Assembly (NCBI RefSeq): GCF_039545055.1
Contig: NZ_BAABRP010000027.1
Coordinates: forward strand, 8,001-32,595
DNA from: Deinococcus carri
Lineage (GTDB): Bacteria; Deinococcota; Deinococci; Deinococcales; Deinococcaceae
DNA length: 24,595 nt
Direction: 5' to 3'
The stretch's first letter is position 1; each line of letters begins with the position of its first letter. The translations under genes were made by a program, and so were the position numbers. The notes under the pieces were generated by a model, which saw nothing but the letters and a program-made list of their open reading frames with translations, did not search any database and was not told where the DNA came from. This document shows positions 1 through 6,029 of the stretch, piece by piece.

Positions 1-10
1 CCTCCCACCC

Positions 11-55
11 CGGAGGTCGGGGCTTTCGTCGCCCAAGGCAAGGCCCCCGACTCCG
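11..55 (-). terminator. Hairpin after the DUF3560 operon
   Basis: Imperfect inverted repeat: 11-23 (CGGAGGTCGGGGC) pairs with 43-55 (GCCCCCGACTCCG) with single-base bulges around a ~19-nt loop. It lies 33-77 nt past the stop codon of the leftward operon, so a terminator role is the simplest reading. No clear U-tract follows, so factor-independent termination is not certain. Confidence 0.4.
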
Positions 56-87
56 TGCTGGAGCGGGGGCCACGTGCGTGCCGAGTG

Positions 88-981
88 TCAACCGCTGGTA
101 GACACGTCCTCGTCGGGGCGGCGCAGCCCGTCAGGCCGTGCCAGGAACTCCATGCCCCTCGCGCCGCCTTCGAGAATCCGCACACGAACGTTCTTCGGGC
201 CAGTGCGGACCACCTCGCAGCGGCCGTAGCGACTGCTGATGACCACGTCGCCCTTCTGGTAGCTGGCGGGCGGCGCGAACGGCGCAGGGGAGAGGCTCTC
301 CAGGCGGGCACGCTCGTACGCGAGGCGCAGCTCCAGGTGGGCAGTCCAGCGGTGCCAGTGGAGCGCGCTGCGCTCGTGCGCGGCCTCCGTTTCCGGTGTC
401 ACGGGGCGGGCGTCCAGGTCCTCCAGCGACCGCTGCATCCGGCGCAGCTCCGCTTCCAGCTTCTCGATGCGCCGCCGCACCACGCTGGGGTCGCTCTTCT
501 GCCGTGCCCGGCGCTCCGTGCCCGCCGCGCGCCGCCGCCAGTAGTCCGCTTTGCGGCCCTCCTCGACTGCCTTGCGCATGTTCTGGTCGCTGCGCTCGAT
601 AGCCCGGCGGTGACGGCCCTCCGAGTGGTGGCCGACCTTGATGGGTTCACCCATCGGGGGCAGGCCCTTGCTGGCCGCCGCGCGCCTCGCCCCAGCCCGC
701 CCTTCGGCGGCGGCGGCGCGGCCCGCGAAGCGGGCGACCCTCGCCTCCGGGTCGCCGGAGTCTGCCTCGTGCTCGATTCCTTCCACGAACTCCAGCAAGA
801 AGTCCTCACGCTCGGGCGTCCAGGTCGCCACCCACGCCTCATGCCCGCGCCACCACTTGAACCCGGCGTTCCGGGTGCGGGTGTACTCGTCGGCGTCCAG
901 TCTCGCGCCGGGCATCCAGCGCAGGGTGTCGTCCTCAATGTTGTAGGTCGCGCTCCCGAGCGGCTCGCGCTCGCCGGTCAC
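88..981 (-). CDS. DUF3560 domain protein
   Basis: 297 residues from a GTG start whose codon overlaps the stop of the upstream gene (GTGA), giving translational coupling as last gene of a five-gene operon. The N-terminal ~60 residues hold the aromatic-rich FKWWRGHEAWVATWTPERE segment, and residues ~115-150 hold the HHSEGRHRRAIERSDQNM block followed by KADYWRRRA, both typical of DUF3560 proteins of plasmids, phages and islands. Residues ~165-225 are a charged probable coiled coil. The C-terminal ~50 residues (KGDVVISSRYGRCEVVRTG) look like a small beta-barrel of KOW/SH3 type. The biochemical function of DUF3560 is not known to me; its presence suggests mobile-element ancestry for this part of the flank. 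Confidence 0.85.
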   Translation of the reverse strand: MTGEREPLGSATYNIEDDTLRWMPGARLDADEYTRTRNAGFKWWRGHEAWVATWTPEREDFLLEFVEGIEHEADSGDPEARVARFAGRAAAAEGRAGARRAAASKGLPPMGEPIKVGHHSEGRHRRAIERSDQNMRKAVEEGRKADYWRRRAAGTERRARQKSDPSVVRRRIEKLEAELRRMQRSLEDLDARPVTPETEAAHERSALHWHRWTAHLELRLAYERARLESLSPAPFAPPASYQKGDVVISSRYGRCEVVRTGPKNVRVRILEGGARGMEFLARPDGLRRPDEDVSTSG

Positions 982-1346
982 GACTCCACCGTCCAGGCGC
1001 GCATGATGAGGCCCTCTGCCTCGTCAATCTCCACGTCCACGCGGTGCCCCATGATGCGGCCCAGGTGGACGGCCTCGCGGACTGAGGGCACGGCGGCGAG
1101 CAGGGCGTGCAGATCCAGCGCCTCGGTGTCAGTGATGACCAGGGCGGACCACGGCTCGCGCCAGTCCTCGGGAATCTCCAGCTCGACGTCGGTGAGGGTG
1201 CGGGTACCCGCCCCGGCAGTGGGCAGGTCGGCCAGCCGCACGACGACCAGCCCGGCCGCCTCCAGCTTTTCCAGGGTGCGCTCGGCACCCCGGCCCAGGG
1301 CGGCGAGCGCAGCAGCTCGCGCGGCTTCCAGGTCGGGGCGCGGCAT
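978..1346 (-). CDS. hypothetical protein, 122 residues
   Basis: Fourth gene of the leftward operon. The start chosen is the ATG at 1346-1344, which shares a base with the stop of the upstream gene (TGATG); the longer open frame upstream of it is Arg/Gly-rich out-of-frame translation of the neighbour. The N-terminus is a helix rich in Ala and Leu (RGAERTLEKLEAAGLVVVRL), followed by acidic, beta-prone sequence (TLTDVELEIPEDWREPWSALVITDTEALDLHALL) and a final segment VDVEIDEAEGLIMRAWTVES. No family recognised. No signal peptide or membrane segment. Confidence 0.75.
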   Translation of the reverse strand: MPRPDLEAARAAALAALGRGAERTLEKLEAAGLVVVRLADLPTAGAGTRTLTDVELEIPEDWREPWSALVITDTEALDLHALLAAVPSVREAVHLGRIMGHRVDVEIDEAEGLIMRAWTVES

Positions 1347-1822
1347 CAGGCCACCGCCTCGACGACCAGAGTGTCCTGATACCCGAACGTGCCGACCCCC
1401 TGCCGGGAGACGAAAACCTCCCAGTGGACGTCCCCGACCTGCACGGCGGTCTCGGCGGGCACGCCTAGCAGGGGACCGGCCTTCACGGCGGCGGCGGCAG
1501 GCGTGGGGGCGTGGAGGCGCACCGACACCTCGCCCCGGCTCACGCGGTACTCGCGACGCAGCTCGGCAGCGAGGTCGGCCAGCTCGTCCCGGTCCAGGTG
1601 GACAGCCATATAGGCGCAGCACCCGGCCAGGAGGGAGCGGTGCACTTCCAGCACCTCGCCGTCGTTGGACAGCAGGACGTGCATGGTGCGGACCTCACTG
1701 AGGCGGCGCGTGAGGGTGCGGGGGAGGGAAGAGGGAACCTCCTCCCCCCGACTGAGCAGGGTGGCCAGGGCCGCCAGGGCCGCGTGCCGCTGGTAACGGC
1801 CTAACCGGAAAGAGGGAATCAC
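1346..1822 (-). CDS. hypothetical protein, 158 residues
   Basis: Third gene of the leftward operon, GTG start overlapping the upstream stop as GTGA. The N-terminal half is helical and basic (SFRLGRYQRHAALAALATLL). The middle (VLLSNDGEVLEVHRSLLAGC) and C-terminus (VGDVHWEVFVSRQGVGTFGY) look like beta-strand pairs. Two adjacent cysteines (GCCAYM) stand out but do not form a recognisable metal site. No family recognised; its reality rests on coupling at both ends and on codon use matching the operon. Confidence 0.7.
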   Translation of the reverse strand: MIPSFRLGRYQRHAALAALATLLSRGEEVPSSLPRTLTRRLSEVRTMHVLLSNDGEVLEVHRSLLAGCCAYMAVHLDRDELADLAAELRREYRVSRGEVSVRLHAPTPAAAAVKAGPLLGVPAETAVQVGDVHWEVFVSRQGVGTFGYQDTLVVEAVA

Positions 1823-2154
1823 AGCGCGACCTCCCGCATGACTTCCAGCAGTCGAAGCTGGGAGCGTAGGCTGCTCACCAGCGCCTGGGCGACGTCGAGG
1901 TCACGGCGGGCATCCCGCAGGCCGTCCTGGGCAGCCTTGAGAGCGCTGTATTCCTCAGCCAGGGCGAGGCGGAGATTGGCCTTGCGTTCTGCCTCGTTTC
2001 TGCCCTCGACACCTTCTGCGAGAGCGTGCGCCTCGGCAAACTCCAGCTCGAAGCGGACGTCGGCTTCCATCTGGGCGCTGCGGGCATACTCGCGGGTGGC
2101 GCGCACCAGCTCGGCGGTGGCGAGGTCGAGGGCCTGGGCGGTGAGGACGGTCAT
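1819..2154 (-). CDS. coiled-coil hypothetical protein, 111 residues
   Basis: Start taken at the ATG at 2154-2152, which overlaps the stop of the upstream gene (ATGA). The much longer open frame reaching to 2637 crosses the upstream gene and the divergent promoter and is not credible. The product is almost entirely helical, with heptad-like Leu/Ala spacing and many charged residues (EADVRFELEFAEAHALAEGV; LAEEYSALKAAQDGLRDARR), so a coiled coil is likely. It resembles small accessory coiled-coil proteins of phages and plasmids, but I cannot place it in a family. Confidence 0.7.
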   Translation of the reverse strand: MTVLTAQALDLATAELVRATREYARSAQMEADVRFELEFAEAHALAEGVEGRNEAERKANLRLALAEEYSALKAAQDGLRDARRDLDVAQALVSSLRSQLRLLEVMREVAL

Positions 2155-2435
2155 GCGGCCACCGTCCCGGTGGGGGTGGTGCGCTCTTCGCTGAGCAGCG
2201 TCACGCGGCCTTCGGCCTTCGCCCACTCCAGCAGCTCGACGGCTTCCTGAGCGGTGGCGGGCTGGCCGTCCACCGTGGCCGTCAGGGGGAGCATCTGGCC
2301 GCGAGCGTCGCGCCCGCCGGAGAGGCTGACGGTGCGCGTCCCCATGTGGACGCTGGCGCTGCTGCCTTCGCCCCAACCGGCGTAGAGGTCGAGCTTCCAG
2401 GTGCGGGTGACGTTGATCGGGCTGGTATCCTGCAT
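2151..2435 (-). CDS. hypothetical protein, 94 residues, first gene of leftward operon
   Basis: First gene of the five-gene leftward operon; ATG at 2435-2433 preceded by AGGAG with a 6-nt spacer. The sequence is beta-rich (NVTRTWKLDLYAGWGEGSSA, VHMGTRTVSLSGG, LTATVDGQPA) followed by a helix (AQEAVELLEWAKAEGRVTLL). No family recognised. Expression should come from the promoter at 2512-2540, about 80 nt upstream, which the divergent HTH protein probably controls through the palindrome there. Confidence 0.75.
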   Translation of the reverse strand: MQDTSPINVTRTWKLDLYAGWGEGSSASVHMGTRTVSLSGGRDARGQMLPLTATVDGQPATAQEAVELLEWAKAEGRVTLLSEERTTPTGTVAA

Positions 2436-2513
2436 GTGGTTCTCCTGCTAGGGGGGATTTCAGGGAGGGCGCGGAATCTTGGTCGAGGAAGCGCCCTTCT
2501 CTGATGTGGACAC

Positions 2514-2532
2514 TATAACCGATATGGTTATA
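2514..2532. promoter_or_regulatory. Palindromic operator shared by two divergent promoters
   Basis: Perfect 7-bp inverted repeat TATAACC (2514-2520) / GGTTATA (2526-2532) around a 5-bp centre GATAT. It overlaps the -10 of the leftward promoter and abuts the -10 of the rightward one. The likely ligand is the HTH protein encoded 10 nt downstream (autoregulation); that assignment is inference. Confidence 0.65.
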
Positions 2533-2534
2533 AT
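2529..2534 (+). promoter_or_regulatory. -10 box of the HTH/restriction operon (leaderless)
   Basis: Consensus TATAAT, with a weak -35 (GTGGAC, 2506-2511) 17 bp upstream. The in-frame ATG at 2542 begins 7 nt after the box, so the mRNA probably starts at or next to the start codon. No ribosome-binding site precedes this ATG. Confidence 0.6.
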
Positions 2535-2541
2535 AGTCAAT

Positions 2542-2802
2542 ATGTTTATGGCAAGCTATGATGCTGGCATGTCTGATGGCCTCTCGCCTGTTGATCGGCG
2601 GATTCGGGAAGCGATGCGCCATGCCATGGAAACGCACTCGCCTAGGCTCACCCAGTCGTCGCTGGCGGAGCGCTTGGGGATTTCACAGCCTGCCGTTGCT
2701 GCGCTGCTTTCAGGACGCCGGGGCCAGATCCCCCAGAGTCTGGTGGATCTCCTTGACGCTTTAAACTTGGAGCTGGTGGTACAGGAAAAGGAACAGGAGT
2801 GA
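2542..2802 (+). CDS. XRE-type HTH regulator of the restriction operon
   Basis: 86 residues from the leaderless ATG at 2542; a TTG 63 nt upstream would put the coding region across the promoter, and ATGs at 2548 and 2569 remain possible. Residues ~28-75 form a Cro/CI-type helix-turn-helix (LTQSSLAERLGISQPAVAAL, then LLSGRRGQIP as the start of the next helix). Its last codons overlap the GTG start of the methyltransferase gene (GTGA), so both proteins come from one mRNA. A small HTH protein coupled to a restriction-modification gene and facing its own palindrome suggests a controller (C-protein-like) or antitoxin-type role; this is inference from context. Confidence 0.8.
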   Translation: MFMASYDAGMSDGLSPVDRRIREAMRHAMETHSPRLTQSSLAERLGISQPAVAALLSGRRGQIPQSLVDLLDALNLELVVQEKEQE

Positions 2803-5555
2803 CCCCCCAGGAGTTCGCCCGCAAGTGGCGCGAGCTGGCACCCAAGCTCAGTGAACGCGCTGCCTACCAGGAGCACTGGCGCGACCTGTGTCTGCTGCTG
2901 GGCGAGCCGACCCCCAGCAGCGACCTGACTGGCGAGGACTACGCCTTTGAGAAACACGTCAAGAAGGCCGGAACAGGCGAGACGGGCTTCGCGGACGTGT
3001 TTTACCGCGACCACTTCATCACCGAGTACAAGGCCCAGGGCAAGAGCCTGGGGAAGGCCCTCCAGCAGGCCCTGCTCTACGCCCGCGAGTTGGGCAACCC
3101 GCCCCTGCTGCTGGTCAGCGACCTCGCCACTATTGAGATTCACACCAACTTCACCGGCAGCAGCCCCAGGGCCATGCGCATCACGCTGGATGACATCGAG
3201 CGGGACGCTCCCGTCGGCGGCGACCTGACCGCCCTCGCTGCCCTGCGCGCCTGCTTTCAGGACCCCAACAGGCTCGACCCCCGGCAGCTCCGTGAGCGGG
3301 TCACCCAGGACGCCACCGCCCGCATCGGGGAAGTGGCGCAGGCGCTCGCGGCCCGTGGCGTGCCCCAGACCCAGGCGGCCCACTTCCTGATGCGGGTCGT
3401 CTTCGCCATGTTCGCCGAGGACGTCGGCCTGCTGGAGCGCGGCCTGCTCACCCGGCTCCTGGCGCGGGCCCGCGAGTACCCGGACCGTTCACAGGGCTAC
3501 TTCCAGGAGCTGTTCAGCGCCATGCAGCACGGCGGGGAGTTCTGGGGCACCGACATCCGGCACTTCAACGGCGGCCTGTTCGACGACTCGGCAGCGCTGG
3601 GCATCACCCGCGAGGACGCGGACGCCCTGCTGGCCGCCGCCACGCTGGACTGGGCAGAGGTGGAACCCGCCATCTTCGGCACCCTGTTCGAGAACAGCCT
3701 GGACACGGCCACCCGCAGCCGGCGCGGCGCGCACTACACCGGCGTGCCGGACATCCTGCGCATCGTCGAGCCGGTGGTGATGCAGCCCCTGCGCCGGGAA
3801 TGGGCCGAGGTGAAGGCGCAGGCGGATGCGCTGAGCGGGAAGCGGGGTGGGAAGGCGGCAGCGCTGGAGGTGGTAAGGGCCTTCCATGACAGGCTTGCCC
3901 AAGTGACCGTGCTTGACCCGGCCTGCGGGAGCGGCAACTTCCTGGTGGTGACGCTGGGGCAGTTGCTCGACCTGGAGCACGAGGTGCGCTCGCTGGCCTT
4001 TGAACTGGGCGCGGGGCCGTTCGCCATGCCGCCGAGAGTCCATCCCCGGCAGCTGCTGGGCATCGAGGTGGAGGCGTTCGCCCACGAGCTGGCGAGCGTG
4101 TCGGCCTGGATTGCCTTCTTCCAGTGGAAGGCCGCGCATGGGGGTGAGTGGGAGACGCCCGTGCTGCAACGCCTGAACACCATCGCGCACCGGGACGCCC
4201 TCCTGAACCCGGACGGCACGGAAACAGTATGGCCGGAAGCCGAGTTCATCGTGGGCAACCCGCCGTTTCTGGGAGACAAGAAGATGGCCGGGAGCCTAGG
4301 GCGGGAGTACACCGCCACGCTTCGCCGCGTCTACGGGGACCGGCTGCCGGGGCAGAGTGACCTGGTGTGCTACTGGCCGGAGAAAGCGCGGGCGATGGTG
4401 GAAGCAGGCGTCACGACGCGGGCTGGGTTCGTGACCACCAACAGCATCCGCGGCGGGAAGAACCGCGTGGTGCTGGAACGCATCAAGGCCAGCGGGGACA
4501 TCTTCATGGCCTGGCCGGATGAGCCGTGGATGCAGGACGGGGCGGCAGTGAGGGTGAGCCTCTTTGGGTTTGGCGATGGAAGCGAGTCGGTCAGGACTCT
4601 GAACGGCAACGAGGTGCCCAGCATCAATGCCGACCTCAGCGTGCGGGTGGACGTCAGCGCCGCTGTGCCCCTCCCAGATAATGCGGGTCTCAGCTTCATC
4701 GGCACCCAGAAAGGTGGTGACTTCGACATTCCCGGCGACCTGGCCCGGCAGTGGCTGAACCTGCCCAACCCGGACGGCGTGAGCAATGCCGACGTGGTCA
4801 AGCCATGGGTGAACGGGATGGATCTGACGCGGCGGCCCAGCGGTCGCTGGATTGTGGACTTCGGGCAGATGACGGAGGCAGAAGCGGCCCAGTATGTCGC
4901 CCCCTTCGATTACGTGGTGGAGAAGGTGAAGCCTACCCGCGCAGGGCTGAATAGGGCAGGCCACGCGCGGTACTGGTGGCGGCATCAAGAAGCTCGGCCT
5001 GGAATGCGCCGGGCCCTGGCAGGACTCCCGCGCTTCACCGGCATTCCCCGGGTCGCCAAGCACCTGCTCCCCGTCTGGCTCCCCGAAGGAACCCTTCCCG
5101 ACAGCCAGGTTGTAGTGATTGCCCGCGATGATGACTTCACCTTTGGTGTGCTGGCGTCCAGCATTCACCGGAGCTGGGCTTGGACTCTGGGCACGGCTTT
5201 GGAGGACCGCCCCCGCTACACCCCCTCCACCTGCTTTGAAACCTTCCCCTTCCCCCAGCCAGGCCCGGAGCAGCGGGCAGAAGTCGAGAAGTGGGCCCGG
5301 TATGTGGTCCAGCTCAGGGAACACCTGCTGGCGCAGGATGAAAGGGCTACCCTGACCGGCCTGTACAACGAGGTGGAACGCCTACGGGCCGCGCCGGACA
5401 CAGCACACCCCGCTGCACCCCTGGTGGCCGCCCATGCCCGCCTTGATGAAGCTGTGGCCGCCGCCTACGGCTGGGAGTGGCCGCTGAGCGAGGGTGAGGT
5501 GCTGGCGCGGCTGCTGGCGCTGAACGGGGAGCGCGCATCTGCACCCACGACGTGA
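2799..5555 (+). CDS. MmeI-like type IIL restriction-modification enzyme
   Basis: 918 residues, the usual size of single-chain type IIG/IIL enzymes that methylate one strand of an asymmetric site and cut some 20 bp away. An N-terminal PD-(D/E)xK nuclease is visible as D66-x9-E76-x-K78 (ADVFYRDHFITEYK), the same spacing as in MmeI. A helical connector runs to about residue 330. The gamma-class adenine methyltransferase follows, with SAM motif I DPACGSGNF (373-381) and catalytic motif IV NPPF (487-490). The C-terminal ~300 residues (FIGTQKGGDFDIP, HRSWAWTLGTALEDRPRYTP, TCFETFPFPQP) match the target-recognition and end regions of this family. The GTG start overlaps the upstream HTH stop. All key catalytic residues are present, so it looks active; the recognition site cannot be read from sequence by eye. 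Confidence 0.92.
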   Translation: MTPQEFARKWRELAPKLSERAAYQEHWRDLCLLLGEPTPSSDLTGEDYAFEKHVKKAGTGETGFADVFYRDHFITEYKAQGKSLGKALQQALLYARELGNPPLLLVSDLATIEIHTNFTGSSPRAMRITLDDIERDAPVGGDLTALAALRACFQDPNRLDPRQLRERVTQDATARIGEVAQALAARGVPQTQAAHFLMRVVFAMFAEDVGLLERGLLTRLLARAREYPDRSQGYFQELFSAMQHGGEFWGTDIRHFNGGLFDDSAALGITREDADALLAAATLDWAEVEPAIFGTLFENSLDTATRSRRGAHYTGVPDILRIVEPVVMQPLRREWAEVKAQADALSGKRGGKAAALEVVRAFHDRLAQVTVLDPACGSGNFLVVTLGQLLDLEHEVRSLAFELGAGPFAMPPRVHPRQLLGIEVEAFAHELASVSAWIAFFQWKAAHGGEWETPVLQRLNTIAHRDALLNPDGTETVWPEAEFIVGNPPFLGDKKMAGSLGREYTATLRRVYGDRLPGQSDLVCYWPEKARAMVEAGVTTRAGFVTTNSIRGGKNRVVLERIKASGDIFMAWPDEPWMQDGAAVRVSLFGFGDGSESVRTLNGNEVPSINADLSVRVDVSAAVPLPDNAGLSFIGTQKGGDFDIPGDLARQWLNLPNPDGVSNADVVKPWVNGMDLTRRPSGRWIVDFGQMTEAEAAQYVAPFDYVVEKVKPTRAGLNRAGHARYWWRHQEARPGMRRALAGLPRFTGIPRVAKHLLPVWLPEGTLPDSQVVVIARDDDFTFGVLASSIHRSWAWTLGTALEDRPRYTPSTCFETFPFPQPGPEQRAEVEKWARYVVQLREHLLAQDERATLTGLYNEVERLRAAPDTAHPAAPLVAAHARLDEAVAAAYGWEWPLSEGEVLARLLALNGERASAPTT

Positions 5556-5657
5556 CCCTGAACATGCCACCATGCTTGCCTGAACGAACACGACCGCCAT
5601 GCTGCTGCCAACGCTGAACAGCTCCGGCTGCTGAGAGAGGCACTGCCGGGAGCAAGT

Positions 5658-5804
5658 GTGACTCGGCGGCCCGAGAAGCCCAGCTCCCCCTTCGGCCCCC
5701 ACTTCTGGGCAACGGCTGGCATGGTGCTGCTGATAGTGCTTCTCCTCGTCTTCGTGGCCTGGCCCGCTGTGCAGAGTGTCAGCCGGACCATTGAGGGCTT
5801 TTAA
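5658..5804 (+). CDS. Small single-span membrane protein, 48 residues
   Basis: GTG start at 5658 preceded by GGGAG with a 5-nt spacer. The first ~17 residues are basic and Pro-rich (TRRPEKPSSPFGPHFW). They are followed by one strong transmembrane segment (AGMVLLIVLLLVFVAWPAV) and a short tail ending EGF. The frame stays open upstream to a TGA near 5565 and also reads protein-like, but has no ATG, GTG or TTG there, so a CTG start or a lost 5' end is possible. No family recognised. It lies between the restriction enzyme and mutS, upstream of a hairpin. Confidence 0.45.
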   Translation: MTRRPEKPSSPFGPHFWATAGMVLLIVLLLVFVAWPAVQSVSRTIEGF

Positions 5805-5823
5805 CTCTGCCCCCATCGTGCTT

Positions 5824-5847
5824 GAAGCCGCCTTCCTGGGCGGCTTC
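5824..5847 (+). terminator. Hairpin between the small membrane gene and mutS
   Basis: Perfect 9-bp inverted repeat GAAGCCGCC (5824-5832) / GGCGGCTTC (5839-5847) with a 6-nt loop, 20 nt after the stop of the small membrane gene and 18 nt before the mutS start. No U-run follows. It probably ends transcription from the left and insulates the mutS promoter. Confidence 0.6.
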
Positions 5848-5852
5848 ACCGC

Positions 5853-5858
5853 TATTCT
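5853..5858 (+). promoter_or_regulatory. -10 box for mutS (leaderless)
   Basis: TATTCT, with 6 nt between it and the GTG start of mutS at 5865. This spacing matches the TAnnnT -10 element seen before leaderless genes in Deinococcus. No convincing -35 is visible; the 17-bp-spaced position falls inside the hairpin loop. Confidence 0.45.
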
Positions 5859-5864
5859 GTCGAG

Positions 5865-6029
5865 GTGCCCCGGACCAAGGAAGTACCACAGCGCGTGTTG
5901 AAGGGCACGGGAAACGGCCCACTGCCGCCAATGCTCCAGCAGTACGTGGAGATGCGGGACGCGGTGGAGGCAGAGCTTCCTAATTCCATCCTTCTCTTTC
6001 AAGTCAGCGAGACAGAATTAGGAAACTAA
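5865..6029 (+). pseudogene. mutS: mutS, 5' fragment interrupted by the integrated element
   Basis: The GTG at 5865 opens a 54-codon frame whose residues 11-47 (VLKGTGNGPLPPMLQQYVEM, then SILLFQV) match the N-terminus of bacterial MutS, which in Thermus reads LKGEGPGPLPPLLQQYVEL and continues LLLFQVGDFYE. MutS is the dimeric ATPase that recognises mismatches; the Phe and Glu of GDFYE contact the mismatch. Here similarity stops after FQV: the frame continues SETELGN and ends at TAA 6027-6029, which overlaps the stop of the convergent integrase gene. The other ~800 codons are missing from the window and should lie beyond the far end of the element. While the element is integrated, no functional MutS can come from this locus. 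Confidence 0.88.
5977..6024. other. Attachment-site junction (attL candidate)
   Basis: The mutS-to-element transition lies in a 48-bp segment bounded by a perfect 10-bp inverted repeat, TTCCTAATTC (5977-5986) and GAATTAGGAA (6015-6024). Its symmetry centre (6000/6001) falls inside the FQV codons, where MutS similarity ends. The integrase stop codon is 2 nt outside the right arm. Large serine integrases use 40-50 bp sites next to their own gene, so size and place fit. The exact crossover dinucleotide needs the other end of the element or an empty site. Confidence 0.7.

Larger units (their letters stand above)
2512..2540 (-). promoter_or_regulatory. Promoter of the leftward operon
   Basis: On the minus strand, -35 TTGACT (2540-2535) and -10 TATAGT (2517-2512) are separated by exactly 17 bp. 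It reads toward the 94-residue first gene. The palindrome 2514-2532 sits in its spacer and -10 box, so a bound repressor would block it. Confidence 0.7.

Noticed and set aside
55..1701. Open frame of 548 codons on the plus strand
   Set aside because: Antisense to three coupled minus-strand genes; its product is Arg/Pro/Ala-rich low-complexity sequence, as expected for the shadow frame of GC-rich genes.
2479..2541. TTG start giving the HTH protein 21 extra residues
   Set aside because: It would place the divergent promoters and operator inside the coding region; the leaderless ATG at 2542 right after TATAAT is more consistent.
4296..5324. Open frame of 342 codons on the minus strand
   Set aside because: Opposite the C-terminal half of the MmeI-like enzyme; His/Pro/Gly-rich and without motifs or a ribosome-binding site.
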